A stretch of 64,000 bases of DNA from Gammaproteobacteria bacterium (GCA_022820625.1 JAJEFE010000090.1:1-64000); one strand, 5' to 3'; shown: positions 1 to 10,816, counted from the stretch's first letter. Notes: a model not told the origin generated them from the letters alone. Made by a program: numbers and translations.

Positions 1-120
1 CGCCCCGCTGCGGTCGCTCCGCTCCCTCCGGAGGGCGGCGGAAAGGCCCGGAACCCGGATCGGGGAACCGGACAGTTCATTTGTTCTAAAACCGGACATA
101 TCTATTTGTTGACGACACGG
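1..120. mobile_element. Possible insertion-sequence terminus at window edge
   Basis: Two imperfect direct repeats (ccggacagttcatttgttct / ccggacatatctatttgttg) followed by tgttgacgaca, resembling repeated transposase-binding sites at an IS end; no transposase visible. Confidence 0.3.
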
Positions 121-256
121 ATGTGCTCGACGCCCCGACGCAGTGTTTTTTTCGTGCTATCTTTCTTGCCCTTGAGGGCCGCCTGGCCCGGGGACGGTGG
201 GCAGTTCGTCTGCCTGGGCACAGCGGAAGGGAAGACAGCATCCGGGCGCAATCGCC

Positions 257-1669
257 ATGAGTGCAACGGCATCGAAAGTTCTCTATTGGCAAACGTTCAC
301 GGACGGCCTGCAACCGGGCGAGGCGCCGGCGGAACTCGGCGGGCGGTACGACTTCGTGGTCGTCGGCGGCGGCGTGACCGGTCTGTGGGCGGCCTGGCAC
401 ATCCACGACCGCGAGCCTTCCGCCTCGATCGCCGTGCTCGAGGCCGACCGCATCGGCCACCGGGCTTCGGGCCGCAACGCCGGCATGCTCACGTCGCACC
501 TCGGCTGGACCTACTCCGACGTGCTGCGCCGCTACGGGGAGGAAAAGGCGGGGCCGCTGGCCAGGGCCGGGCACGACAACGCGCTCAAGGTCATCGAGCG
601 CATCAAGGAACTCGGAATCGACTGCGACCTGCACGAATGCGACCTGCTGGTGGTTTCGACACACCCAAGTTTCGATGGCCGCATCGCCCGGGACATCGCC
701 GCCGCGGAGCGCCTGGGCATACGCCTGGAACCCCTGGATCGGGAGACGATTCAGGGACGGATCGCCTCGCCAGTGCTGACGCGAGGCTACGCCCAGCGCG
801 GCGGCCTAGTGAACCCGGCCAAGCTGACAGTCGGCCTCGCCGCCTGGCTAAAGGACCATGGCGTGGAAATCCACGAGCGCACCCCTGCCGACAGCATTCG
901 AGCGCTCGCCGAAGGCTGCGAGGTCGTCACGCCACGGCGCAGGCTCGAGGCGGGACGCGTGATACTGGCGCGCAACGCTTGGTCGGTAAAGGAACGCCCG
1001 CAGGCGCCGCAGGTGCAGCCGGTAACGACCTACGGCGCGGTTACCGCACCCTTGTCGAACCGGCAATGGTCCGAACTCGGCTGGCGGGGCGGCGAAGGCG
1101 TTTGGGACAAGCGGGCCATGATCTATTCGTTCAGGCCCACCCCGGACGGGCGCATCCTGTTCGCGGGGGCCAGCACGAGGTTTCCGCTTGGCACTAGGTT
1201 GACCACCCGGCGCCTTGAGTCCAACCCGGGGGACGTACGCGCCCTGCGGCAAGGATTCGACCTGATCTTTCCGCAGTTGGCGGACCTGCCGTTCGAGATG
1301 ACCTGGGGCGGCCTGGTGTCGACGACTCCCGACCACATTCCCAAGGTCGGCGCACGGTCGGGCGGGCTGATCGCCTACGCCCACGGCGACGGCGGCCACG
1401 GATTGGCGCAATCCCACCTGATTTCCGCAACCGCGGTGGACCTCTCCCTCGGGCAGCAGACCGACCGGACGGGCTTGTTGCTCACCGAAAACCTCGACCT
1501 CGCCTATCCGCCCGAACCCTTCCGCTGGCTTGGCGGCACCGCCGCCGCCGAGTCGATGTGCCGTCACGACACCGCGATGCAGGCGGGTCGGCGCCTCGAC
1601 CGGGAGTATTGGCTGCTCGAACTGAGCAACCGCCTGTTGGAGTGGCTGCGGCCGGGGCGAGCCGACTGA
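257..1669 (+). CDS. FAD-dependent oxidoreductase (DAO family)
   Basis: Dinucleotide-binding motif YDFVVVGGGVTGLWAAWH near N-terminus, RASGRNAGML and C-terminal DAO-like pattern; internal ATG 257 preferred over 197. Confidence 0.85.
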   Translation: MSATASKVLYWQTFTDGLQPGEAPAELGGRYDFVVVGGGVTGLWAAWHIHDREPSASIAVLEADRIGHRASGRNAGMLTSHLGWTYSDVLRRYGEEKAGPLARAGHDNALKVIERIKELGIDCDLHECDLLVVSTHPSFDGRIARDIAAAERLGIRLEPLDRETIQGRIASPVLTRGYAQRGGLVNPAKLTVGLAAWLKDHGVEIHERTPADSIRALAEGCEVVTPRRRLEAGRVILARNAWSVKERPQAPQVQPVTTYGAVTAPLSNRQWSELGWRGGEGVWDKRAMIYSFRPTPDGRILFAGASTRFPLGTRLTTRRLESNPGDVRALRQGFDLIFPQLADLPFEMTWGGLVSTTPDHIPKVGARSGGLIAYAHGDGGHGLAQSHLISATAVDLSLGQQTDRTGLLLTENLDLAYPPEPFRWLGGTAAAESMCRHDTAMQAGRRLDREYWLLELSNRLLEWLRPGRAD

Positions 1670-1723
1670 CAGCGCTCGACGGCGTTGCGCAGGCCTCGCA
1701 GCGGGGTTGCCGCGGACGGCAGA

Positions 1724-3271
1724 TCAAACGATTCGGGTGCTGTGCCCTCCCCAGTAGGGATCCCTGAGCTTTCGCTTGTACAGCTTGCCCGTCGGCAGCC
1801 TGGGAAGCTCGGCATCGAATTCGATGGAGCGGGGACACTTGTAGTGGGCCAGGTTGTCGCGGCAGTGGTCGATCAGTTCCCTCTCCAGCGCCGTGCCGGG
1901 CTCTATGCCTTCGGCAGGTTGCACCACGGCCTTGACCTCTTCGCCGAAATCCGGGTTAGGGATGCCGAACACCGCCGCATCGATCACCGCGGGATGCTTG
2001 AGGAGCATGTCCTCGACCTCCTGGGGATAGATGTTCACGCCGCCGGATACGATCATGAAGTCCTTGCGGTCGGTCAGGTAGAGATAGCCGTCCGCATCCA
2101 GGTAGCCCATGTCCCCCAGCGTCTGCCAGCCCTTGTCGTTGAAGGCATTGCGCGTCTTTTCCGCATCCTTGTGGTATTCGAACGACGACGGCCCCTCGAA
2201 GTAGATCACCCCCACCTCTCCGGGCGGCAACTCCTCACCGTCATCGCCGACAATGTGGAGAACGTGTGCCGAATCGCACCGGCCGACCGACCCGGGATGG
2301 GTCAGCCATTCGTGCGAGTCGATGTAGCAGGCACCGCTGCATTCGGTGCCGCCGTAGGTTTCCACCAGGCAGGGGCCCCACCAATCGATGATCCGGCGCT
2401 TGACGTCCGCGGACACCGGGGCGGCGCTGTGCATGGCCACCTTCAGGCTGCCGAGGTCATGGCGGGCGCGGTCCTCGTCGGGGAGCTTGAGGAAGCGCAC
2501 AAACATCGTTGGAACGAAGTAGCCGTGCGTGACGCCGCGCTCCTCCATCGCGGCCAGGGTGCGCCGCGGCTCGAAACGGTCCATCACCACCGCGGTTGCC
2601 CCGACGGACTGGGTGAGGATGCAGGCCCACCCCGGCATGGAGTGATAAAGCGGCGCGGTACACAGGAACACCGCCTCGGGCGTGAAGTCGTACGGCTCGA
2701 TCCAGTGTTCCTGGAGCATGGCGTTGCCTTCGCTGGCCAGGCGCCCGGACAGCGGAAAACGGATGCCTTTCGGTCTGCCGGTCGTTCCGGAACTGTAGAG
2801 CAGGAAGTCGCCCAGGGGTTCGTTCTCCGGCCGCTCGGCGGAGTGGGCGGCGATGGCTTCCCCGTACGAATCGAACCCCTCAGAGGCACTGTCCACCATG
2901 AGCGGCAGTTCGACCTTCGGGGTTTTTTCCAGCAGTGCCGCAGCGACATGGGCCATTGCCGGCGAGGTAACCAGCACCCTGGCTTCGCAGTCGTCAATGA
3001 CATAGGCGGCTTCGTCGGCGCCGAAGTAACGGTTCACGGGGGTGACGTACAGGCCAGCGCGCAGCGCCGCCCAGAGCACCTCGATGTACCGGGAGTGGTT
3101 CTCCATGAATATGGCGATCGTTTCCCCGGTTTTGAGGCCTTGCGCATGCAGCAGGTTGGCGAGCCTCGCCGAACGATCGTCGAGCTCGCCGTAGGTGACC
3201 GCCTCCCCGGATCCGTCCATCACATGGGCGATTCGATCAGGCTGCGTCTTTGCATGAATCCCTGGGTGCAT
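1724..3271 (-). CDS. AMP-dependent acyl-CoA synthetase/ligase
   Basis: LLYSSGTTGRPKGI (AMP-binding motif), YGGTECSGACY, TDRKDFMIVSGGVNIYPQEVED, PTGKLYKRKLR. Confidence 0.92.
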   Translation of the reverse strand: MHPGIHAKTQPDRIAHVMDGSGEAVTYGELDDRSARLANLLHAQGLKTGETIAIFMENHSRYIEVLWAALRAGLYVTPVNRYFGADEAAYVIDDCEARVLVTSPAMAHVAAALLEKTPKVELPLMVDSASEGFDSYGEAIAAHSAERPENEPLGDFLLYSSGTTGRPKGIRFPLSGRLASEGNAMLQEHWIEPYDFTPEAVFLCTAPLYHSMPGWACILTQSVGATAVVMDRFEPRRTLAAMEERGVTHGYFVPTMFVRFLKLPDEDRARHDLGSLKVAMHSAAPVSADVKRRIIDWWGPCLVETYGGTECSGACYIDSHEWLTHPGSVGRCDSAHVLHIVGDDGEELPPGEVGVIYFEGPSSFEYHKDAEKTRNAFNDKGWQTLGDMGYLDADGYLYLTDRKDFMIVSGGVNIYPQEVEDMLLKHPAVIDAAVFGIPNPDFGEEVKAVVQPAEGIEPGTALERELIDHCRDNLAHYKCPRSIEFDAELPRLPTGKLYKRKLRDPYWGGHSTRIV

Positions 3272-3339
3272 TTTCCGTTACTCTCCCAATCGGCCCCGGA
3301 ACCCGGCCGTCGCCTCGCAGGCGCCGCCGCCGAGTTGGT

Positions 3340-4128
3340 TCAGAACGCCACGCCGCGCGCGTACTCCCCGCCATCGACCACAAAGGTCATCGCATTGCAG
3401 TAGCGGCCCGCCGGGCTCGCCAGCAGTAGCGCAACGCTGGCGATGTCCTCGGGCTCCCCGATCAGGCCGCCGATCGCCGGCGGGCTGTGGCCCGATCTCT
3501 CGAAGTAACTGATCAGCCCACGCGGGCCATCGGTCAACGGCGTGCGCACCAGGCCCGGGGCGATGCCCGCCACCCGGATGCCGTCGTCCGCCCACTCCTT
3601 CGCCAGTTGCCGGGTCATGTTGATGAGCGCTGCTTTCGAGTGTGCATAGGCACCCAAGCCGGGATCGCCGATCAGCCCGGCATTCGAGGAAATGTTCAGG
3701 ATCACGCCACCGCCGCGTTCGATCATGGCGCCCCGACAGAGCTGCGACAGCTTGAGCGGCGCCCAGAGATTGCCCTGGATGGTCTTCATGTAGAACTCCC
3801 GGGTGATCTTTGCCGCCGACCCCATCGACTCCGGGCTCGAGAAAATGGCGTTGTTGACCAGGATGTCGACCCCGCCCAAGTCGTCGACAGCGGTTCGCAC
3901 CACCCGTTCCAGGTCCAGATCGTTCAGCACGTCGGCGCTTACGCCCAAGGCGCGCTGGCCAGTCCGCCCGATTTCTTCGCACGTCGCATCAAGCGCGTCC
4001 CGGCCCCGGGCGGCGATGCACACATCGGCGCCCTGTTCGGCAAACGTCAGGGCGATCGCCCGGCCGATGCCCTTGGAGCCGCCGGTGACGATGGCGACCT
4101 TGTGGTGCAGCGAAAATCGAGACATCAC
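3340..4128 (-). CDS. SDR-family oxidoreductase
   Basis: VAIVTGGSKGIGRAIA Rossmann motif, VNNA, ISS..Y..SKAA catalytic pattern. Confidence 0.92.
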   Translation of the reverse strand: MMSRFSLHHKVAIVTGGSKGIGRAIALTFAEQGADVCIAARGRDALDATCEEIGRTGQRALGVSADVLNDLDLERVVRTAVDDLGGVDILVNNAIFSSPESMGSAAKITREFYMKTIQGNLWAPLKLSQLCRGAMIERGGGVILNISSNAGLIGDPGLGAYAHSKAALINMTRQLAKEWADDGIRVAGIAPGLVRTPLTDGPRGLISYFERSGHSPPAIGGLIGEPEDIASVALLLASPAGRYCNAMTFVVDGGEYARGVAF

Positions 4129-4475
4129 AATCCTCCTCCCGGTCCCGGTTCATCGTGGTCACCCGGCACAAAGCGCTTTTTCCCGGCAACTCCGGGCAAA
4201 GCCTGCAACGCCGGTCGAAACAGCCGTTTGCCCGATGGACGGTTCTTCCCCTTCACCCGGGTCTTCCGGGATATTGACAAGTTGTCAGTCCAAACCACTT
4301 CAGGTCGGGCGAAAGCAACCAGTTTCCCAACAGCTTCCGGTTGCCCACGCCAAACTTTACTGTCATGCTAGTCAATTAGCCGTTGGGGAGTCAAGCGATA
4401 AGCAGGTTCGATCGGGAGACTGAAGATGAACCAGCCGCCAGCAGCGCGACACCGATCCATCAAGGGAAACACTGC

Positions 4476-5477
4476 ATGAAATTTGTCAGAGCAATCGACG
4501 TCATGGGCACGGATGCACGTCACGAACGCCTGCCCCACGACCCGGCGTACGAAGAGGGCAGCGGTTGGCAGAACGGTCGGGTTGTCCCGGTCGACGAGAC
4601 CGCCATTTCCATTCGCGACGAGGGATTCCTGCGTTCCACCGCAATTTACGATGCGGTGAGCACCAGCCGGGGCATGTTCTTCAGGCTTGACGATCATCTC
4701 GACCGGTTTTTCGCATCCTGTAAGCGCGTCTACCTGCGCTCGCCCCTCGACCGGGAAGAGATCCGGGAGATGCTGCACCGCATGGTCGCGGTAACCGGCC
4801 TTCAGGATACGGTGGTCTACTGGATCGTCACCCGGGGGGAACTGCAATACGCTTTCGACGACAACCACCGCGTCTTCAAGAGCGCCAGCATTCCGAGGGT
4901 GGGCAACCTCTACGGCATGACCGAGCCCTACGCGCCCCAGCACGACGACGACCGCCAGCAACGCGGGGTCAACGTCATCGTCAGCGAACGCGTCATTCGC
5001 ATACCGCCCGAGTCCGTGGACCCGAAGGCCAAGAACCTGCACTGGCTCGACCTGACCACTTCCCTCGGCGAAGCCGTGATGCGGGGCGCCGAATGGTCGG
5101 TGCTGAGCGATGGCAACGGCTGTCTCACGGAAGCGCCGGGCGCCAACGTGTTCGTCGTCAACAAGGGCGTTGCCGCCACACCTGGGGAAGGTTGCCTGGA
5201 GGGCATCACCCGTCTCGCGACATTCGAGCTCTGCGAGGAATTCGGTGTTCCCGTCGAGGTGCGAAAGGTCGGCGTCGATGAACTCGAAAGTGCGGACGAG
5301 GCTTTCTTCACGACGACGGCGGGGGGCATCATGCCGATCGGGACAGTCAACGGAACCCAACTCGGCGGCAGCGAGGGCCCCGGCGACCTGTCGGTCCGGC
5401 TGCACAATGCCTACTGGGAAAAGCGTTGGGACGGCTGGCATGGGGAACCCGTCGACTATTCGCTCGCCAACCGCTGA
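4476..5477 (+). CDS. Aminotransferase class IV (branched-chain/D-amino-acid type)
   Basis: ETAISIRDEGFLRSTAIYDAVST, DPKAKNLHWLD, EGITRLATFELCEEFGVPVE, FFTTTAGGIMPI. Confidence 0.87.
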   Translation: MKFVRAIDVMGTDARHERLPHDPAYEEGSGWQNGRVVPVDETAISIRDEGFLRSTAIYDAVSTSRGMFFRLDDHLDRFFASCKRVYLRSPLDREEIREMLHRMVAVTGLQDTVVYWIVTRGELQYAFDDNHRVFKSASIPRVGNLYGMTEPYAPQHDDDRQQRGVNVIVSERVIRIPPESVDPKAKNLHWLDLTTSLGEAVMRGAEWSVLSDGNGCLTEAPGANVFVVNKGVAATPGEGCLEGITRLATFELCEEFGVPVEVRKVGVDELESADEAFFTTTAGGIMPIGTVNGTQLGGSEGPGDLSVRLHNAYWEKRWDGWHGEPVDYSLANR

Positions 5478-5625
5478 CGGGAGCCGGAGAGATCCGGGTG
5501 ACCGGCGGCGGATTTCCATCGTCGCCATCGCCGGCCGCAAGCGTCCCCGCGGACGGCGAAACACGCCTGGAGTATTCTTGAACCTGGAAAGCGGAAGCCG
5601 GAACCGGATTCCCGACCACTGAAAC

Positions 5626-6816
5626 ATGCCTGGAGCACTGAGCGACATACGGGTTCTCGATGCCGGCATGATGGTGCAAGGCCCCCAGGCGGCCGCCCTG
5701 CTCTCGGACATGGGCGCCGATGTCATCAAGATCGAAGTGCCGGTGTTCGGCGACCAGGTGCGTTACGTCTACCTGAGCCCCGACGATCGCCGCAGCGCCT
5801 TCTTCAGCGCCTGCAACCGCGGCAAGCGCGGGCTTACCCTCGATCTGCGGACGCCGGTGGGCGCCGGGATATTCCGCAGGCTGGCCACGGCCGCCGATGT
5901 CGTGATCAGCAACTTCGCACCGGGCATCCTGGAAGGTTGGGGCCTCGGTTACGAAACGCTCGCCGAGCTGAACCCCGGGATCGTCTGGGCAGCCGCGAGC
6001 ACCTTCGGTCCGCGCGGGCCGGATGCCGACCGTCGGGGGGCCGACCTGGCCGGCCAGGCGGCAGGCGGGCTCATAAGCTCCATCGGTTACGACGGCGAAC
6101 CGCCCTCGCCGGTGGGCGCGACCATCGCCGACCACATCGGTTCCCTGAACCTGGCGGCCGGCATACTGGCGGCGCTGCATGCGCGGGAGCGCCGGGGCCG
6201 GGGCCAGCGCATCGACGTGTCCCTGGTCGGCGGGCAGATCTGGGCCCAGGCATCGGAATACACCCATTGCCTGATGACCGGAGAACAGCCCGGGCGATCG
6301 AATCACGGCCACCCGCTTTTTGCGCCCATCTACGGGGTCTTCGAAACCGCCGACGGCTGGATCGCCCTCCTCAACGCCGCGCCGGCGGCCAACGATGCCT
6401 TCCTGATCGCGCTTGGCCACCCGGAACTCGCGCTCGATGACCGGACCGACCCCGAAAACGAAGACCCGGCGGCCCATGAGTGGTTTGCCGGCATACTCAG
6501 GGAAGCGCTCAGAAAGCGCACGTCCGCCGGCTGGTGCGAAGCGTTCAGCGGCCTGGATGTCCGCTACGCGCTGGTCAGGAACTACCCGGACGTCATCGCC
6601 GACCCTGGCGCCTGGGAGAACGGTTACTTCGCCGAGGTCACGGATTCGCAGGGCGTGCCGCACCGGGTTGTGGGAACGCCGATTCACATGAGCGACACGC
6701 CGATGGCGCCCGGCGCCACCGCACCGGAACTCGGCGAACACACCGACGAGATCCTGCGGGAAGCCGGATATGCCGATGAGGAAATCGAGGGTTTCCGCAA
6801 GGACGGCGTGATTTAG
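5626..6816 (+). CDS. CaiB/BaiF CoA-transferase family protein (class III)
   Basis: IRVLDAGMMVQGPQAAALLSDMGADVIKIE, RGKRGLTLDLRTPVG, FAPGILEGWGLGYETLAELNPGIVWAAASTFG. Confidence 0.92.
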   Translation: MPGALSDIRVLDAGMMVQGPQAAALLSDMGADVIKIEVPVFGDQVRYVYLSPDDRRSAFFSACNRGKRGLTLDLRTPVGAGIFRRLATAADVVISNFAPGILEGWGLGYETLAELNPGIVWAAASTFGPRGPDADRRGADLAGQAAGGLISSIGYDGEPPSPVGATIADHIGSLNLAAGILAALHARERRGRGQRIDVSLVGGQIWAQASEYTHCLMTGEQPGRSNHGHPLFAPIYGVFETADGWIALLNAAPAANDAFLIALGHPELALDDRTDPENEDPAAHEWFAGILREALRKRTSAGWCEAFSGLDVRYALVRNYPDVIADPGAWENGYFAEVTDSQGVPHRVVGTPIHMSDTPMAPGATAPELGEHTDEILREAGYADEEIEGFRKDGVI

Positions 6817-6993
6817 CCACGCAGTCCGCACCTGCAAGGGTGGGCTTCCGGTTTGCGGAATCCGGGCGCCACGCTCCTGTCACTGAGGCTTCTCGCCTTC
6901 TCGCGGTCACCGTCGGCAGATCAGCGGACAATGACATCGCGGCCCCGCTTGCGGAACGTTTCCTCGGGATTCGGCGCCGGCTCGATTGCCGGA

Positions 6994-8445
6994 TCAGTCG
7001 ATCACGGACTGATAAACGAGACTCCTGAATTCGTCCCGCAAACGGGTGCGATGCGGAACGCTCTGCGTCATGAAGATGCCGATGAGTTGTTCCTTCGGGT
7101 CGATGAAGAAGCGGGTACCTGCTGCGCCACCCCAATAGTAGGCGCCCACGGAGCTCTGCTCGCCTATGGCGCCAGGGTCGAGGGCGACCGCGACGCCAAG
7201 CCCGAAACCGTAGCCGGGGTCGACCTCCCCGTAAGGCAGGTCCAGGTGCCCGGTATGGTCCGCTGTCATCAGCTCCACGGTCTTGGACGACAGCAGCCGG
7301 ACGCCGTCCAGCTCGCCGCCGTTGATCAGCATTTCGCAGAAGCGCAGGTAGTCCGCCACCGTGGAGACGAGACCAGCACCGCCACCCTCGAACCGGGCGC
7401 CCTCGCGAAACTCATCGCTCCACCGGTCCTCGGCGACCACTAGGGCGGTGGTGCGGTTTTCGCTCAGAAACATGCCGTAGTCATCGTCCGTGACTGCATC
7501 CGCCGGGGTGTACAGCTGCGCCAACCGCGGCCACTTGCCGTTCGGCACCACGAAGCTCGTATCCACCATGCCCAGCGGGGCGAAGATGCGCGCTTGCAGG
7601 AAGTCGCCGAAGCGCATGCCGGATACCGCCTCCACCAGCGCGCCCTGGACGTCCACCGATGCGCTGTAGTGCCAGCGCGTGCCGGGGTCGTACTGCAGGG
7701 GCAGCTTGCCGAGCCGGGCGATGAACTCGGCCAGCGTGATCCGGCTGTCGAATATCTCGGCCTGCCGGTAGAGCGCATCCACCTCCGTGTCGCCGAAAAT
7801 GCCGTAGGTCAGACCTGCGGAGTGGGTCAGCAAATCCCGAACGGTCGGTTGCCTGTGGGGCTCCCGGGTCGCCACATTTCGCGCAGCAACCGCAGGCGCG
7901 GTTTCATTCGCACCGGTGCCCGCCGTCGCGCCGTCCGGATCCCCTCCCGCCGTGGACACGGCAACGCCGAGATCGGCCAGTTCCGGCAGATAGCGCGCAA
8001 TGGGGTCGTTCAGCAGGAAGGCGCCTTCCTCATAGAGCATCAGGACCGCCACGCCGGTGATCGGCTTCGTCATGGAGTAGATACGGAACAGGGCATCCTC
8101 GCGCATGGGTACACCCGCTTCGCGATCGGCGAGACCGTACGTTTCGAGATAAGCCACCTCGCCCCGCCGGGCGACCAGGCCGACGCCACCGACCATGATG
8201 CCGTCGTCCACCGCCCGGTTCATATGCGCCGTCAAGCGTTCGAGGCGATCCGACGCAAGGCCCAGGCTTTCGGGAGGCGCCGGCAGGCTCAAATTCCGGC
8301 CGGCTGCCGATCCCGGCTCTGCCGGCTGCTCACTCGCAGCGCTCGCTTGAGGTTCCGGCGACTGCCGAGGCGGCTCGCCGTTCGCTCCATCGCATGCAAC
8401 CAGCAAGAGCGCCGCAGCAAACAATAGGACGATACGAGCATTCAT
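6994..8445 (-). CDS. Beta-lactamase-like serine hydrolase, predicted lipoprotein
   Basis: Lipobox-like LLLVACDG; SMTKP (SxxK) and HYSASVD (Y-x-S/N-like) motifs; class C/esterase family pattern. Confidence 0.87.
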   Translation of the reverse strand: MNARIVLLFAAALLLVACDGANGEPPRQSPEPQASAASEQPAEPGSAAGRNLSLPAPPESLGLASDRLERLTAHMNRAVDDGIMVGGVGLVARRGEVAYLETYGLADREAGVPMREDALFRIYSMTKPITGVAVLMLYEEGAFLLNDPIARYLPELADLGVAVSTAGGDPDGATAGTGANETAPAVAARNVATREPHRQPTVRDLLTHSAGLTYGIFGDTEVDALYRQAEIFDSRITLAEFIARLGKLPLQYDPGTRWHYSASVDVQGALVEAVSGMRFGDFLQARIFAPLGMVDTSFVVPNGKWPRLAQLYTPADAVTDDDYGMFLSENRTTALVVAEDRWSDEFREGARFEGGGAGLVSTVADYLRFCEMLINGGELDGVRLLSSKTVELMTADHTGHLDLPYGEVDPGYGFGLGVAVALDPGAIGEQSSVGAYYWGGAAGTRFFIDPKEQLIGIFMTQSVPHRTRLRDEFRSLVYQSVID

Positions 8446-8642
8446 GCGGGTTCTCCCGAGCCCACTCAATGACGCCGGCCTTGTCCTTCAACCCCAATGA
8501 CCGGGTTCTCTCCCACGTATCGCGAAAAACGCCAGGCGTTCCCCGCAACGGTCAATTCGATCGTCGCAGGCTGCGCGACCGGCATGGCGCGCCGGGCCGC
8601 TTCCGCGTATAAATTCCCATTTCACCGCTGGGGACCATCTTG

Positions 8643-10754
8643 ATGAAGACTTACCTTGTGCTTGTCGCACTGATGCTGTTGGGCGGGCTGGCCGGGGCCG
8701 CGGAAGACGATCCTTACCTCTGGCTGGAGGAAATCGACTCGAAGCAGTCGCTGGCCTGGGTGGAGCGGCACAACGCAAGAACGCTTGAGCGCCTTACGGG
8801 CGATGAACGCTATGCGGCGATCTACGAGGACACCCTCGACGACTTGGCGCGCTCCGACCGGCTGCCCGCGATCCGCGTGATCGGCAACGACGTCTACGAT
8901 CTTCTGCAGGATGCGGAGCACCCCCGGGGTCTCTGGCGGCGCATGGCGCTCGGCAGTTTCCTGGCCGGCAAGACCGGTTGGGAAACGGTGCTCGATGTCG
9001 ATGCCCTCGATGCCAGGGAGAAGCGCAGTTGGGTGTTCCGCGACGCGGCCTGCCACCCGCCCGAGTACCGGCGCTGCATGCTGCTGCTGTCGCCCGGCGG
9101 CTCCGATGCCGCCGAATGGCGCGAGTTCGACCTGGTAAAGAAGGCGTTCGTGCCGGACGGTTTCGCGTTGCCCGAAGCCAAGACCTCGGTGAGTTGGTCG
9201 GATGCCGACACCCTGCTGGTCTCCATGGCCTCCGGCGGCGATACGCAGACGCTGGCCGGCTACGGGCGCCAAGTGCGCGCTTGGCAGCGCGGGGAGGCCT
9301 ACGAAGAAGCGCCGGTGGTCTTCGAGATCGATGCCAGCCACATGATGGCCCAGCCACGGCTCATCAGGGATGCGGGATCCCATTTCACCCTGTTGGTGGA
9401 TGCGGTGACGATCTTTCAGTATGAGTACTACCGGTTCGGGGATGACGGCCAGCCTGTGCGCCTGCATCTGCCCGCACCGTTCCAGTTGAGCGCCGTACAC
9501 AAGGGCTGGGTCATCGGCCTCCTGCAGCAGGACTGGCAGGGCGCCGAGGCCACCTATCCCCAGGGCGCCCTGGTGGGCTTCCGCATGACGGACCTGCTGG
9601 CGCAACCCCCTGAGGAGGCGGCGGTCCTGTTCGCGCCCGACAGCGCCCAGGCCGTCCAGTCGCTGCTGGGCACCGGGATACTGGCCACCGACGATGCCGT
9701 TTACTTCAGCATCCTCGACGACGTCGCCGGCAGGATAGTGCGGCTGTCGTACGAAGACGGGGAGTGGCAGGAGAAGGCCATCGCGCTGCCGGACAACGGC
9801 GCCACCTCCCCGGTAGCTGCCGCCCCGGAAAGCGACACTGTGATCGTCAGGTTCGAGAGCTTCACCCAGCCGCCGTCGCTCTATGCAAGCGTCGCGGGCG
9901 GCACGGCGCGCGTCATCGACAGCCAGGAAGCGAAATTCGATGCCGGCGGGCTGGTCACCGAACAGCACTTCGCCACCAGCAGGGACGGCACCCGGGTGCC
10001 CTATTTCATCGTCCGGCCGAAGGCGCTGGTCGCCGACGGCACCGCACCCCTGCTGCTGGGAGCCTACGGCGGGTTCAATCTGGCCATGACGCCGGGCTAC
10101 ATGGGTTCGATATTCGGTGCGGGAGCCCCGTTCAAGACAATCGTCGAGGCCGGGGGCAGCTACGTGTTGGCGAACATACGCGGTGGCGGCGAATACGGGC
10201 CCGGCTGGCATCTCGCCGGCATGCTCGAGAACCGTCAGCGGGTCTACGATGACTTCCACGCCGTGGCCCAGGACCTCATCGACAGAAAGCTCACGTCGGC
10301 GGAAAAGCTCGCCATCGTCGGCGCATCGAACAGCGGCCTGTTGATGGGCGTGGCCATGACGCAGCAACCGGAGCGCTACCGGGCGGTGCTCTGCGGCGTG
10401 CCGATCCTCGACATGCGCCGCTACCATCGCCTGCTCGCGGGCGCGTCCTGGATGGGCGAGTACGGCGACCCGGACGACCCCGTCATGTGGAACGTGATGA
10501 AGTCCTATTCGCCGTATCACAACCTGAGCGTCGAGGAATCCTATCCCGAAGTCTTCTTCTTCGGCTCCACCCGGGACGACCGGGTGCATCCCGGCCACGC
10601 GCGCAAGATGGGCGCGAAGATGGGCGCCATGGGGCACCCGTTCCTGTTCTTCGAGAACACCGAAGGCGGCCACGGCGCCGCCGCGGACCCCATTCAGCAG
10701 GCCAGGCTGCAGGCCCTGCAGGCGGTCTACCTGCTACAGGAACTGGACATCTGA
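8643..10754 (+). CDS. Prolyl oligopeptidase family serine peptidase (S9A-like)
   Basis: Signal peptide; DDPYLWLEEI N-terminus typical of POP; IVGASNSGLLMGVAMTQ nucleophile region; STRDDRVHPGHARKM; GGHG. Confidence 0.9.
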   Translation: MKTYLVLVALMLLGGLAGAAEDDPYLWLEEIDSKQSLAWVERHNARTLERLTGDERYAAIYEDTLDDLARSDRLPAIRVIGNDVYDLLQDAEHPRGLWRRMALGSFLAGKTGWETVLDVDALDAREKRSWVFRDAACHPPEYRRCMLLLSPGGSDAAEWREFDLVKKAFVPDGFALPEAKTSVSWSDADTLLVSMASGGDTQTLAGYGRQVRAWQRGEAYEEAPVVFEIDASHMMAQPRLIRDAGSHFTLLVDAVTIFQYEYYRFGDDGQPVRLHLPAPFQLSAVHKGWVIGLLQQDWQGAEATYPQGALVGFRMTDLLAQPPEEAAVLFAPDSAQAVQSLLGTGILATDDAVYFSILDDVAGRIVRLSYEDGEWQEKAIALPDNGATSPVAAAPESDTVIVRFESFTQPPSLYASVAGGTARVIDSQEAKFDAGGLVTEQHFATSRDGTRVPYFIVRPKALVADGTAPLLLGAYGGFNLAMTPGYMGSIFGAGAPFKTIVEAGGSYVLANIRGGGEYGPGWHLAGMLENRQRVYDDFHAVAQDLIDRKLTSAEKLAIVGASNSGLLMGVAMTQQPERYRAVLCGVPILDMRRYHRLLAGASWMGEYGDPDDPVMWNVMKSYSPYHNLSVEESYPEVFFFGSTRDDRVHPGHARKMGAKMGAMGHPFLFFENTEGGHGAAADPIQQARLQALQAVYLLQELDI

Positions 10755-10786
10755 GCGAGGCCTCACCGAACGATCCAGCACTCTCG

Positions 10787-10816
10787 AAGGCAACTTCACC
10801 CCCACGAAGTTGCCTT
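10787..10816 (+). terminator. Candidate terminator hairpin after S9A peptidase gene
   Basis: Perfect 11-bp inverted repeat AAGGCAACTTC / GAAGTTGCCTT with 8-nt loop, ~33 nt after the stop codon. Confidence 0.55.

Noticed and set aside
1685-3403. 572-aa plus-strand ORF
   Set aside because: Antisense to the acyl-CoA synthetase.
5558-5635. Direct repeat gaaac[a]cgcctggag / gaaacatgcctggag before the CoA-transferase gene
   Set aside because: Short, only two copies found; insufficient to call an element.
1724-6816. Possible natural-product biosynthetic cluster (acyl-CoA synthetase, SDR, aminotransferase, CaiB)
   Set aside because: No PKS/NRPS, RiPP or tailoring core seen; genes fit ordinary acyl-CoA/amino-acid metabolism and lie on both strands.
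8622-10673. 683-aa minus-strand ORF
   Set aside because: Shadow ORF opposite the S9A peptidase; no domain motifs.
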